Shown in pieces: positions 45,309 through 54,145 of a stretch of DNA of 64,000 nt (position 1 is the stretch's first letter; each line of letters opens with the position of its first letter). This DNA is from DATHRK01 sp035513295 (lineage in GTDB: Bacteria > Gemmatimonadota > Gemmatimonadetes > Longimicrobiales > RSA9). Location: positions 1 through 64,000 of the forward strand of contig DATKCH010000097.1 of assembly GCA_035513295.1 (NCBI GenBank). The letters are read 5' to 3'. The position numbers were made by a program, and so were the translations under genes. The notes below the pieces were generated by a model. It saw nothing but the letters and a program-made list of their open reading frames with translations, searched no databases and was not told the DNA's origin.

Positions 45309-46861
45309 GGCCGGACCAGGAGGATCGTGCGGTCGTCGACGGGTTCGCCGCTCAGGCCACCGTCGGTCTCGCCGATCACCGCCCCCACGATGTCAGCGAG
45401 CGGGCCGTTCAGCAGCGAGCCGATGCGCGCGATGAGCGCGTCCTCGCCGGTGACCGCCCCGGCGGCGGGGTAGGCGTCCGAGACGCCGTCGGTGAACAGG
45501 CACAGCGTGTCGTCAGGCTCCCACGGCGTGCTCCGTTCGGCGTCGGTCACGGCCGCCATGCCGAGGGGCGGCTGCGTCGCGGCGAGCCGTTCCGGGGGAG
45601 AGCGCCGCCCCAGCCGGAAGGCGTGCGGGTGGCCCGCGTTGGCGTACACGAGCCCCGCGCCCGGCTCGATCACGCCGTAGAAGAGAGTCAGGAACATCTC
45701 CGTGCTCTCGAGCTCCTCGGCGAGCGTGTCGTAGACCCGTACGAGCACCTCGCCCGGCGAGGCGGATTCGCGCGAATGGATCGCCAGCGCGCTCATGGTC
45801 AGCGCCATGATGAGCGCCGCGCCGACGCCGTGGCTGCTCACGTCCCCGATCATCACGCCCAAACGGCCGTCGTGCAGCCTGATCAGCTGGTAGAGGTCAC
45901 CGCCTACCTCCCCCGCGGGTACGCTCCGGCCGGCCACCTCGCCGAAGTCCGAGAAGTCGCTGACGTCGGGGAGGAGCTTCGCCTGGAGGTGGTGCGCCAG
46001 TTCCATGTCGCGCGCGAGCCTCTCCCGCTGAAGGCTCTGCTGCACCAGGCGCTGCGCCTCGAGCGCCGAACCGACCTGGGACGCGATGGCCGCCAGCATG
46101 CGCGCGTCCCCCGCGGTGAAACGCTCCGAGCCGGTGTGGCCCACCAGCGTGATCGCACCGATGCGGCGAGTTGCGCCGTCGGGCGGCGTGTAGCTAACCG
46201 GGACTGCCAGGAGCGCCTCCCTCACCCCATCGGGCTCGCGCGGCGTCTCGCGCGGGAACTCGACCCCGCGCTCCAGGTTCACCGGCTCCCCGGACCGGAA
46301 CACGCGAGCCGTGACGGAATCTACGTCGTCCACCGACATCCGGTCCCGCACGGGAGCGGCGCCCACGACCGCCCGAAGGCGCAGGACGTCCCCGCCCGCC
46401 TCGGGGGTCCAGAGCGTCGCCCGGCGCGCCCCCAGCACGTCGGCCACCTGGGCTAGGATCCTCTGCGTGGCGTCGTCCAGCGACAGTACGGAGGCCAGGA
46501 TCTCGCTGATGGTGTACAGCAGATTGATCTCTTCGTAACGCTCCGCGAGCTCGCCCGCGGTGCTCCGGGCCTCGCTTTCGTAGCCCAGCAGCCGCGACAC
46601 CGCCTGCACCGCGAACGTGGCGCGCGCGGGCGTCGCGTCCGGCGCTTCCAGCGCCACCTCGAGCAGCACCCCGTCCGGGAGCACGTGCTGCGCCGCCTTG
46701 CGTTCTCCCCGGTCGGTCCAGCGGTGCTCGAAGGCCACCTCCTCGCCGCCACCGGCGCCGTCCCTGCGCGCGAGGCGCAGCCCGAGCTGGTGCGCGTCCG
46801 CGTAGGAAACGAGGAACTCGCGCGCGAACGCGGGCAGGGCGAGCGGCTCGCCTGAGCTCAC
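45305..46861 (-). CDS. SpoIIE-type serine phosphatase with GAF domain
   Basis: Signalling phosphatase of 518 residues. An N-terminal region to about 130 is unassigned; residues about 150-300 form a GAF-like sensor (LYTISEILASVLSLDDATQR start, MLAAIASQVGSALEAQRLVQ end). A short linker helix (ERLARDMELAHHLQAKLLPD) leads into the PP2C-SpoIIE domain with AGRSVPAGEVGGDLYQLIRL, LGVMIGDVSSHGVGAALIMA and FTDGVSDA; the metal-binding Asp residues are present. In partner-switching systems this enzyme dephosphorylates the STAS antagonist. The GTG start overlaps the anti-sigma gene stop (GTGA). Confidence 0.92.
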   Translation of the reverse strand: MSSGEPLALPAFAREFLVSYADAHQLGLRLARRDGAGGGEEVAFEHRWTDRGERKAAQHVLPDGVLLEVALEAPDATPARATFAVQAVSRLLGYESEARSTAGELAERYEEINLLYTISEILASVLSLDDATQRILAQVADVLGARRATLWTPEAGGDVLRLRAVVGAAPVRDRMSVDDVDSVTARVFRSGEPVNLERGVEFPRETPREPDGVREALLAVPVSYTPPDGATRRIGAITLVGHTGSERFTAGDARMLAAIASQVGSALEAQRLVQQSLQRERLARDMELAHHLQAKLLPDVSDFSDFGEVAGRSVPAGEVGGDLYQLIRLHDGRLGVMIGDVSSHGVGAALIMALTMSALAIHSRESASPGEVLVRVYDTLAEELESTEMFLTLFYGVIEPGAGLVYANAGHPHAFRLGRRSPPERLAATQPPLGMAAVTDAERSTPWEPDDTLCLFTDGVSDAYPAAGAVTGEDALIARIGSLLNGPLADIVGAVIGETDGGLSGEPVDDRTILLVRP

Positions 46862-47331
46862 TTCGCCTCGCCGGCCGGGCCGCCGCGTGCGTACAGGACC
46901 ATGCGCAGCGAGTTGCCCACGGCGTTGTATTCGACGCGGTCCATGAGCTTGCGGATAAGGAAGACGCCGCGGCCCGTGCTGAGGGTCAGGTTCTCGGGGG
47001 TGGTCGGGTCTGGGACGCGCGAGGGATCGAACCCTCCCCCCGGGTCCGTGACCGTGACTTCGATGCGGGCCGCGGAGAACGCCGCTTCCACGCGGACCGA
47101 GGCGTCCTCTTCGGAGGCGCCGTGGCGCATCGCGTTGGCGAGCGCCTCGCAAACGCCGACGCGGAAGTTGAAGCGCAGGCGACGCGCGGGAAAGCCCGCG
47201 GCCCGCCCGCGTCGCACCAGCTCCTCCAGGAGGTCGGGTATCCTCTCGACGTCGGCGGGAAGCTCAGTGCGGTACTCCGGTCGGAAGCCGCCGGGCGGGC
47301 CTTCGTCGGGAGCGCGCGAATGGGAGTCCAC
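46858..47331 (-). CDS. RsbW-type anti-sigma factor / serine kinase
   Basis: ATP-binding protein of 157 residues of the HATPase_c_2 family. N box in VCEALANAMRHGASEEDASV, G1 box in VTVTDPGGGFDPSRVPDP and G2 box in STGRGVFLIRKLMDRVEYN are intact. Such proteins hold a sigma factor inactive or phosphorylate a STAS-domain antagonist. It starts with GTG at 47331, 26 bases after the STAS gene, and overlaps the phosphatase gene. Confidence 0.92.
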   Translation of the reverse strand: MDSHSRAPDEGPPGGFRPEYRTELPADVERIPDLLEELVRRGRAAGFPARRLRFNFRVGVCEALANAMRHGASEEDASVRVEAAFSAARIEVTVTDPGGGFDPSRVPDPTTPENLTLSTGRGVFLIRKLMDRVEYNAVGNSLRMVLYARGGPAGEAK

Positions 47332-47357
47332 CGAATGGATGCGGTGCGGGAACGGGC

Positions 47358-47690
47358 TCAGAAGCTCGCCTGAGCTTCCTCCCGGCTCTTGGAGATCTGG
47401 AACAGCGTATCGAGCTTCGTGAGCTCGAACAGGCTGCGCAGGTCGTCGTTCAGGTTGGCGAGCCGAAGTTCGCCGCCGTGCTCGCGGATCTTCTTCGACA
47501 GACTCACGAGCACACCCAGACCCGAGGAGTCGATGTAGCCCGTTCCGGCGAAGTCGATGAGGAACTGCCGCGATCCGGTCTCGAGCGCATCCAGCACCGT
47601 CTGTTTCAGCTCCTGCCGGTTTCCGACGATGAGCTGGCCCTCGACCGCGACGACGGTGACGTCACCCTCGGTCTGTACCTGGAATGTCAT
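47358..47690 (-). CDS. STAS-domain anti-sigma factor antagonist
   Basis: Protein of 110 residues, a single STAS domain like SpoIIAA or RsbV. The phosphorylatable Ser is in DFAGTGYIDSSGLGVLVSLS. VAVEGQLIVGNRQELKQTVL and LRLANLNDDLRSLFELTKLD are typical. GAGGA lies about eight bases before the ATG at 47690. It is the first gene of the STAS-RsbW-SpoIIE set; no sigma factor gene accompanies it here. Confidence 0.93.
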   Translation of the reverse strand: MTFQVQTEGDVTVVAVEGQLIVGNRQELKQTVLDALETGSRQFLIDFAGTGYIDSSGLGVLVSLSKKIREHGGELRLANLNDDLRSLFELTKLDTLFQISKSREEAQASF

Positions 47691-47781
47691 GTGCGATCCT
47701 CGCGTTGGCGCGGTCTCAACAGGCTGCATCGTCGGGGTTGGCAAATACGGTGCCGGTATGGCGGGCGCCGTGACCGGATTG

Positions 47782-48684
47782 TCAACGCAGCAGGCCGGTG
47801 ATGCAAGCGACGTGGACGATGTCCGACGCGCTGGCGCCGCGCGACAGGTCGCTCGCCGGCCCCGCCAGTCCCTGCAGGATCGGCCCCAGGGCCACGCCCC
47901 CCGCCAGCCGTTCGACGAGCTTATAGGCGATGTTCGCGGAATCGAGGTCCGGAAACACGAGCACGTTCGCGGTGCCCGCCAGCGGCGAGTCCGGCGCCTT
48001 GCGTCTGGCGACTTCCGGAACGATCGCCGCGTCCGCCTGGAGTTCCCCGTCCGCCACGATCCCCGGCTCCAGTTCCCGGAATCTGGACGCCGCCGCGCGC
48101 ATGCGCCGCACGGTCGCCCCGTCCGCGCTCCCGTGCGTGGAGTAGGACAGAAAGGCGACCCGCGGCTCGTCGCCGACGACCGCGGCGCGCGCCCGGGCCG
48201 CGGCGCGGGCGATGTCGACGAGCTGGCCCTCGTCCGGCTGGGGGATGACCCCCGCGTCGGCGAAGGTGAGCACCCGCTCCGAGCCCGCGCCGTCTTCCAG
48301 GGCCAGGTAGAACGCCGAGGACACCGAGCGCACCCCCGGGGCCGGCCCCAGCTCCCGGAAGTAGGCCCGCAGGACCGCCGAGGTGCTGAGCACCGCGCCC
48401 GCGACGCAACCGTCGGCTTCCCCTCGGGCGACCATCGCGGCCGCGAGCCCTACCGCCTGCGCGCTCTCCGGTCCATCCACCGTTTCGACATCGTCCAGCG
48501 CACCGAGCGCCTGCAGGCGCTGGCGCGCGGCCGTGCGCGGGCCCAGGAGCACCGGCCGGGCGAGCCCGCCGCGCGCCAGTTCCACCGCCGCCGCCACGAC
48601 CCGGCCGTCCTCCGCCTCCGGAAAGACGATGCGCCCGGGCTGCTCCGCCGCGCGCGCGCGCAGGTCGGCGAGAAAGCGGCTCAT
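47782..48684 (-). CDS. pta: Phosphate acetyltransferase (short form)
   Basis: Interconverts acetyl-CoA and acetyl phosphate; 300 residues, the catalytic PTA_PTB domain without the long N-terminal part of enteric Pta. Seen: RIVFPEAEDGRVVAAAVELA, MVARGEADGCVAGAVLSTSA, LTFADAGVIPQPDEGQLVDI, VAFLSYSTHGSADGATVRRM, ELQADAAIVPEVARRKAPDS and VFPDLDSANIAYKLVERLAG. The ATG overlaps the coaD stop (ATGA). No acetate kinase gene is adjacent. Confidence 0.93.
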   Translation of the reverse strand: MSRFLADLRARAAEQPGRIVFPEAEDGRVVAAAVELARGGLARPVLLGPRTAARQRLQALGALDDVETVDGPESAQAVGLAAAMVARGEADGCVAGAVLSTSAVLRAYFRELGPAPGVRSVSSAFYLALEDGAGSERVLTFADAGVIPQPDEGQLVDIARAAARARAAVVGDEPRVAFLSYSTHGSADGATVRRMRAAASRFRELEPGIVADGELQADAAIVPEVARRKAPDSPLAGTANVLVFPDLDSANIAYKLVERLAGGVALGPILQGLAGPASDLSRGASASDIVHVACITGLLR

Positions 48685-49175
48685 CCGCCGAGCCGTTCCT
48701 CCAGTTTGCGCAGGACCGGCGGGGCCACGAAGTCCGACACGTCGCCGCCGAGTGCGGCGATTTCACGGACGAGCGACGCCGACAGATAGGTGTAACGCGA
48801 GTCGGGAGCCAGGAACACCGTCTCGATGTCGGCGTCCAGGTGCCGGTTCATCAGCGCCATCTGGAACTCGTACTCGAAGTCGGACACGGCGCGCAGGCCG
48901 CGGATCACGAGGCGGGCCCCCCTGGAGCGGGCGAAGTCCACCAGGAGCCCACGGAATTCGGCCACCTCGACCCGGCTCTCGTCGCCCAGCACGGAGCGGA
49001 TCAGCTCGACGCGCTCGGAGATGTCGAGCAAACCCCTCTTCGCGTGCGTCGCCGAGTGCGCCACCGCGACGATGACCTGATCGGTGAATTCCAGGGCGCG
49101 CCGCACGATGTCCTCGTGCCCGTTCGTGATGGGGTCGAAGGAACCCGGGTAGATCGCCGTTCGAGGTTCAGGCAT
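48681..49175 (-). CDS. coaD: Phosphopantetheine adenylyltransferase
   Basis: Fourth step of coenzyme A synthesis; 164 residues. Nucleotidyltransferase motif YPGSFDPITNGHEDIVRRAL with the T/HxGH region, then SARLVIRGLRAVSDFEYEFQ-type segment (LVIRGLRAVSDFEYEFQMAL), MNRHLDADIETVFLAPDSRY and TYLSASLVREIAALGGDVSD. The ATG lies inside the last codons of rsmD (8-base overlap), a common pairing in bacteria. Confidence 0.97.
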   Translation of the reverse strand: MPEPRTAIYPGSFDPITNGHEDIVRRALEFTDQVIVAVAHSATHAKRGLLDISERVELIRSVLGDESRVEVAEFRGLLVDFARSRGARLVIRGLRAVSDFEYEFQMALMNRHLDADIETVFLAPDSRYTYLSASLVREIAALGGDVSDFVAPPVLRKLEERLGG

Positions 49176-49698
49176 GGTCTCGCGTGAGCGTGGTCAGGAG
49201 CGTGTCCCCGTAGCGTCGGGTGCGAACGTCCGGAGTGGTGGGCATTGCCTCCCTTCGGCTGTGCTCGATCCACAGCTCCGCCGCGAAGGGACTCTCGAGA
49301 AAGGCCTCGGCGAGACGGCCGGCGAGACCACGGTCGTAGGGCGGGTCGGCGAGCGCCAGGTCGTAGGCGCCCGCGCTCAACCCGCGCACGAAATCGATCG
49401 CGTTCGCGCGCACGACGCGCGCCGCATCGGTGGCCCGAAGAGCCTGGATGTTCGCGCGCAATATGTCCAGCGAGGCGGGTGACTTCTCCACGAACGTCAC
49501 CTGTCGGGCACCCCTCGACAGCGCCTCCAGGCCGAGCGCGCCCGAGCCGGCGAAGACATCCAGGACGACCGCTCCGGGAAGCGCATCCTGCAGCGCGCTC
49601 ATCCACGCCTCTCGGACGCGGTCGGCGGTCGGCCGGATCCCGCGGCCCCTCGGCCCGCGGATGGGGCGTCCGCCCCAGCGGCCCGCGATGATCCTCAC
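49168..49698 (-). CDS. rsmD: 16S rRNA (guanine966-N2)-methyltransferase RsmD
   Basis: Methylates G966 of 16S rRNA; 176 residues. Features: VRIIAGRWGGRPIRGPRGRG, RPTADRVREAWMSALQDALP, SAM site VLDVFAGSGALGLEALSRGA, VTFVEKSPASLDILRANIQA and the catalytic LALADPPYDRGLAGRLAEAF. The GTG at 49698 overlaps the recJ stop (GTGA) and gives the family N-terminus; the open frame further upstream runs antisense-free but is only out-of-frame recJ. Confidence 0.96.
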   Translation of the reverse strand: MRIIAGRWGGRPIRGPRGRGIRPTADRVREAWMSALQDALPGAVVLDVFAGSGALGLEALSRGARQVTFVEKSPASLDILRANIQALRATDAARVVRANAIDFVRGLSAGAYDLALADPPYDRGLAGRLAEAFLESPFAAELWIEHSRREAMPTTPDVRTRRYGDTLLTTLTRDHA

Positions 49699-51476
49699 GT
49701 CGCCCGGCTCGGCAGCGCGGCGGGTGACGCGCGCCCCGCGACCGGGGAGGGCCGCAGATCGACCAGCTTGAGCTGCCGGCGCCGACGCCCGCGCCAGAAT
49801 TCCTCCCGCACCTGAACCACCGCGTCCAGCCGGGTACCGGCCTTCAGACCTTCGCACCTGTCCGCCAGGTGGAAGCCGATCGCGTCGACGGCGCGCCCGC
49901 CCTGTTCGAGGCGGAGCCTCAGGTGCCCCCGCCCGACGACCCGCGGGGCGCCGACGACGCGCAGGCCGCTGCACAGGAACGACGGGGTCGGATTGCCCAC
50001 TCCGAATGGTTCCATGTGCCGTTGGATCGGCGCGAACACGTCCAGAATGGTTTCGAGCGGCGCCTCGACGTCGAACGGGACGGAGGGGACCAGCCGGTCG
50101 TCCGGCAGCGACCGCCTCGCGGCCTCCTCGAACGCCCTCCGGAACTCGGCGATCAGGTCCTGTTCGATGTCGAGCCCCGCGGCCATGGCGTGGCCACCGT
50201 ATCGCAGCAGCAGCGGGGCGGTCTCCGCCAGGGCGCCGACCAGGTCGAAGCCCGGAATCGATCGGCCGCTGCCGCGCGCCGGGCCCGTCCCGGCCTCGGG
50301 CAGCGAGATGACGAAGGCGGGCCGGTGCAACGTCTCCACCAGTCGCGACGCCACGATGCCGATGACCCCGGGGTGCCACCCCCGGGCGGCGACCACGACC
50401 GAGCGGCCGCTCGCCGGATCGTAGACGGAGGCGACCCCGGCCAGCGCCTCCTCCAGGGTGGCCCGGTCGAGGTCCTGGCGGCGGCGGTTCACCTCGCCCA
50501 GGCGGCGGGCCGCGGCGGCGGCGGCGGCGGGATCGTCCTCGAGCAGCAGGGCGAGTCCATCGGCGGCGTCCTCGAGCCGGCCGACCGCGTTCAGCCGGGG
50601 GGCCAGGCCGTGGCTCAGATCGCGGGTCCGAAGGCAGGCCGGATCGGCCCCGCATTCGTCCAGCAGGGCGCGCAGTCCGGCGTTCCGCGTGTTGGCCAGC
50701 ACGCGCATCCCGTAGCGGGCGAGCACGCGGTTCTCCCCCGCGAGCGGGACCAGGTCGGCCACGGTGGCCAGAGCGACCAGGTCCAGTTCCCACAGCAGAT
50801 CGTCGCGAGATGCGCCGCGCGCCGCCGACAGCCCCTCGCACACCTTGAACGCCACCCCGGTGCCGCACAGGGGCTGGCCGTATCCGCAATCCGTTCGTGA
50901 CGGGTTCACGACGGCCACGCAGTCGGGCAGGCTGGCGCCGACCGCGTGATGGTCGGTGACGATCACGTCGATCCCGTGGCCGGCCGCCGCCGCCACCGCT
51001 TCGTGCGCCATGGTGCCGCAATCCACGGTGAGCAACACGCCCGCCCCGACGCCCGCGGCCCTGTCGATACCCGAGCGGCCCAGGTCGTAGCCGTCGCGCA
51101 ACCGATGCGGAACGTGCGCGACGACTCGGCCGCCCAGTCGCCGGATGACCCGGGCGTACAGAGCGGCGCCGCACATGCCATCGACGTCGTAGTCGCCGTG
51201 TACGAAGATCTTCTCACCGGCGTCGATCGCGGCGCCGAGGCGCGCCACTGCGACCTGGAGGTCCGCGAGTTCCAGCGGCGGGCCGAGATGCTCCACCCGG
51301 GGCCGCAAGTAGCGACGGGCGGCGTCCTCGGTGGCGATGCCGCGGGCGCGGAGGAAGGCACGCACCACCGGAGGCAGCCCCAGGGCCCCCTCGCGCTCGG
51401 ATCCTGAGGGTGGGTGCTCGGCGAGCGCCGACCGCGGGCCCCACGCCCTCGCAGGGGGGGCGCCGGCGGTGATCAT
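49695..51476 (-). CDS. recJ: Single-stranded-DNA-specific exonuclease RecJ
   Basis: 5'-3' exonuclease of DNA repair; 593 residues. DHH motifs: IFVHGDYDVDGMCGAALYAR near 91-110, LLTVDCGTMAHEAVAAAAGH, DVIVTDHHAVGASLPD, NPSRTDCGYGQPLCGTGVAF. The DHHA1 domain has RGWHPGVIGIVASRLVE and LLLRYGGHAMAAGLDIEQDL. A C-terminal OB-fold part follows (PFGVGNPTPSFLCSGLRVVG). The ATG overlaps the zinc-ribbon gene stop (ATGA). Confidence 0.96.
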   Translation of the reverse strand: MITAGAPPARAWGPRSALAEHPPSGSEREGALGLPPVVRAFLRARGIATEDAARRYLRPRVEHLGPPLELADLQVAVARLGAAIDAGEKIFVHGDYDVDGMCGAALYARVIRRLGGRVVAHVPHRLRDGYDLGRSGIDRAAGVGAGVLLTVDCGTMAHEAVAAAAGHGIDVIVTDHHAVGASLPDCVAVVNPSRTDCGYGQPLCGTGVAFKVCEGLSAARGASRDDLLWELDLVALATVADLVPLAGENRVLARYGMRVLANTRNAGLRALLDECGADPACLRTRDLSHGLAPRLNAVGRLEDAADGLALLLEDDPAAAAAAARRLGEVNRRRQDLDRATLEEALAGVASVYDPASGRSVVVAARGWHPGVIGIVASRLVETLHRPAFVISLPEAGTGPARGSGRSIPGFDLVGALAETAPLLLRYGGHAMAAGLDIEQDLIAEFRRAFEEAARRSLPDDRLVPSVPFDVEAPLETILDVFAPIQRHMEPFGVGNPTPSFLCSGLRVVGAPRVVGRGHLRLRLEQGGRAVDAIGFHLADRCEGLKAGTRLDAVVQVREEFWRGRRRRQLKLVDLRPSPVAGRASPAALPSRAT

Positions 51477-52180
51477 TCCTCGGCGTAGAGGATCACGCCG
51501 CACGCCTCGCAGCGGACCAGCTCTCCGGCTCTGCGGATTTCGGTCTGCTGCTGGATCGGTATCATGCTGTAGCAGTGGCCGCAGGCGCCGTCGGTCGTAA
51601 GCGAGATCACCACGGTTCGCGTCCGGCCGCCCCGGACCTGCTCGTAGAGCTGCCGGGCCCTGCGGTCCATGTCGGCCGTCTCCGCCTGTCGTCGCGCCTC
51701 CAGGGAGGCCAGCTCCCCGCTGGCCTCGTCCCGGCTCCGCACGAGGTCGTCGCGCGCCGGGTCCGCCTCGAGACGCGCCTCCTCGAGCTTCCGGTCCAGC
51801 TCGTCCAGGCGGAGTTCCAGCCGGGTGACCGTCTCCATGCGCTCCAGCGCCTCGCGCTCGTCGGCCTCGACGGCCCGCCTCACGAGGTCCAGCTCCGCGC
51901 GCGCGGCGGTCTCCTCGCGGGCGTTGCGGGCGCGCTCCAGGTGCTCCTCGTACTTCTTCTGCCGCGCGCGTTTCTCCTCCGCCGCGCGCTCCAGGCGCCG
52001 GAGCTCCGTACTCGTGGAGTCCAGGTCCTTGCGCGCCGAATCCACGGCCGCCTGCAACGCCTCGAGCGGCGCTTCCAGCTCCTCCAGTTTCGGGTCGAAC
52101 TCCTCGACCTTCCCGCGCGCCGTGTGGATCTCGCGGTCCAGCTCCTGAAGCTTCAGCAAAACTTGATGCACGTCGTTCAT
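51473..52180 (-). CDS. Coiled-coil protein with C4 zinc ribbon (CdsZ-like)
   Basis: Protein of 235 residues. Residues about 5-180 form a long antiparallel coiled coil rich in Glu, Arg and Leu (VEEFDPKLEELEAPLEALQA and similar). The C-terminal 50 residues carry a zinc ribbon with Cys pairs CGHC and CEAC (TDGACGHCYSMIPIQQQTEI, then GELVRCEACGVILYAEE). Proteins of this build are widespread next to DNA replication or GTPase genes; the chlamydial member CdsZ acts in secretion, but the general role is unknown. It starts 96 bases after dnaG and overlaps recJ. Confidence 0.9.
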   Translation of the reverse strand: MNDVHQVLLKLQELDREIHTARGKVEEFDPKLEELEAPLEALQAAVDSARKDLDSTSTELRRLERAAEEKRARQKKYEEHLERARNAREETAARAELDLVRRAVEADEREALERMETVTRLELRLDELDRKLEEARLEADPARDDLVRSRDEASGELASLEARRQAETADMDRRARQLYEQVRGGRTRTVVISLTTDGACGHCYSMIPIQQQTEIRRAGELVRCEACGVILYAEE

Positions 52181-52276
52181 CGTCCCTGTGCTCGGTCTAC
52201 GTGCTCGAGGGGGCCAGGCCCCCTCCGCCGGTGCGAGGCTCTGGCCCGCTCCGCCGCATCGAAAAGCGGCGGACCA

Positions 52277-54145
52277 TTACCGCGCCCGCCGCCGGTGTTT
52301 CACGAATTGCCGCTCGGAACCGCTGGCGAGCAGCCGGCGCTGACTGTCGGTCAGCGCCGCCCGCCGCCGATACAGCTCCCGCTCGGCCTCCTCGTCCCCG
52401 CGCAGCTTCGCGAGCCGCATGGCCTCGTCCACCTCGTCCAGCTCGCGGTGCAACGCCTCGGCTCGCATGTCCCGCACGGTGTCGGTGAACACGGCGTCGC
52501 CATGGCTCAGCTCGAGCGGATCCGCCGCGAGTTCCGCCCACAGGCGCCGGGCCTCGGCGCTGAGCCCCGGGGGAGTATCGACCGGGGTCGGCCGCACGGC
52601 CTTCGGCTCGGCGGCGTCCTCGCCCTCTCCGGAGGTGGGCGCCTCGGCGGCGGCGTCGCCCGCGGCGAGCAGGGCGGCGTAGATTTCGCGCATTGTCGGG
52701 TCGCGGAAAAGACCGGGCTCGACGGCGTCCGCGGCGGCGGCTCGCAGCCGCGGGTCCCGCATGAGCAGGAGGATGAGCGTCGTCTCGCGCACCGGGCCTC
52801 GGGCCTGGCTCCGGGACGGGTCCTCGACGGGTGACGGAGGTGACGGAGTTCGCCGGGCGGCAGCGTCGGCCGTGATCTCGCGCGCGATCGTCTCGCGACG
52901 AACGCCGGTGCGTTCCGCGACCCGGGCGACGTACAGGTCGCGCAGCGCGGGATCACGCACCGCGCGGAGTGTCGGGAGGAGCTTGTCGACGGCGGTGCGC
53001 AGGCCGTCGATGTCCTCGAGAAGTCCGTGCTCCCTCAGGATCTCGATCTTTCGGTCCAGCAGGTCAATGGCGCCCCCAAGGTACGGCGTGAGCGCGTCCG
53101 CGCCACCCGTGCGCGCGAGCGAGTCCGGATCCTCGCCCGCCGGCAGCGTGACGGCCAGGGGATGGACGCCGGCGGCCAGGAGCACATCCCCGCTCCGAAA
53201 AGTGGCTCGCTGCCCGGCCGCGTCGCTGTCGTAGAGCATCAGCACCCGGTCGGTGTAGCGCGCGAGCAGCGATGCCTGCTCGGGTGAGAGCGAGGTGCCG
53301 AGCGGCGCGACCACGTTCTCCAACCCCGCGGCGGACAGGGACACGAAGTCCATGTAGCCCTCGACGACGAGCGCCTCCCCCGCCCTGCGTATCGCCGTCC
53401 GGGCCCAGTAGAGCCCGTACAGCTCTCTGCCCTTGTGATACACCGGTGTTTCCGGCGAGTTGAGGTACTTCGGCCCGTCTCCCTCCCCCAACGCCCGGCC
53501 CCCGAAGCCGATCACGCGTCCGCGCTGGTCCACGATCGGAAACACGAGGCGGTTGCGGAGCCGGTCGAACGGTTCGTCGGAACGCTCACTGGTCTTGATT
53601 AGTCCGGCCTCGATGAGGCGCTCGTCGTCGATGCCGTGCGCGCCCGCGGCTTCGCGCAGCGCCCGCCAGGCGTCGGGGGCGTAGCCCAACTGGAAACGCT
53701 CGATGGCCTCCGCCGGAACCCCCCTCCCTTCCAGGTACGCCCGCGCGGCCTGGCCTACGTGCGGGTCGGCGAGCCGCCCGGCGTAGAACTCGGCGGCGAA
53801 CGAAAGCGCCTCCAGCAGCGGCGCGTCCGGGTCTGGGCCGCGCGCGGCGTCCTGGCGGTCGGGAATGTCCACGCCGACGCGCGCCGCCACGGTCCGCACG
53901 GCGCCCGGAAAGTCCTGGCCCAGGTGTTTCATCAGGAACGCGAAGACGTCTCCGGACTCGCCACACCCGAAGCACTTGTAGAACCCCTTGGCCGGCACCA
54001 CGTAGAACGACGGCGTCTTCTCCTTGTGAAACGGGCACAGGCCCCGGTAGTCCTTGCCCGCCCGCTTGAGCGGCACGTGCTCGCCTACGAGCTCCACGAT
54101 GTCGGACCGCAGCCGCACCTCTTCCACGAGGTCGTCGCGGATCAC
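52277..54145 (-). CDS. dnaG: DNA primase
   Basis: Makes RNA primers for DNA replication; 622 residues. The CHC2 zinc finger is complete (C37, H40, C58, C61 in LCPFHKEKTPSF and FYKCFGCGESGDVFAFL). The catalytic N-terminal region has NRLVFPIVDQRGRVIGFGGR; the TOPRIM domain has ALVVEGYMDFVSLSAAGLEN and VLMLYDSDAAGQRATFRSGD. The C-terminal 200 residues are less conserved and rich in Ala/Pro, ending with a helical helicase-binding part. GTG start overlaps the mutS2 stop (GTGA). Confidence 0.97.
   Translation of the reverse strand: MIRDDLVEEVRLRSDIVELVGEHVPLKRAGKDYRGLCPFHKEKTPSFYVVPAKGFYKCFGCGESGDVFAFLMKHLGQDFPGAVRTVAARVGVDIPDRQDAARGPDPDAPLLEALSFAAEFYAGRLADPHVGQAARAYLEGRGVPAEAIERFQLGYAPDAWRALREAAGAHGIDDERLIEAGLIKTSERSDEPFDRLRNRLVFPIVDQRGRVIGFGGRALGEGDGPKYLNSPETPVYHKGRELYGLYWARTAIRRAGEALVVEGYMDFVSLSAAGLENVVAPLGTSLSPEQASLLARYTDRVLMLYDSDAAGQRATFRSGDVLLAAGVHPLAVTLPAGEDPDSLARTGGADALTPYLGGAIDLLDRKIEILREHGLLEDIDGLRTAVDKLLPTLRAVRDPALRDLYVARVAERTGVRRETIAREITADAAARRTPSPPSPVEDPSRSQARGPVRETTLILLLMRDPRLRAAAADAVEPGLFRDPTMREIYAALLAAGDAAAEAPTSGEGEDAAEPKAVRPTPVDTPPGLSAEARRLWAELAADPLELSHGDAVFTDTVRDMRAEALHRELDEVDEAMRLAKLRGDEEAERELYRRRAALTDSQRRLLASGSERQFVKHRRRAR

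Noticed and set aside
49168..51174. Long minus-strand frame extending rsmD far upstream through recJ
   Set aside because: The upstream part is out-of-frame recJ; the conserved RsmD start and a GTGA overlap with the recJ stop place the real start at 49698.
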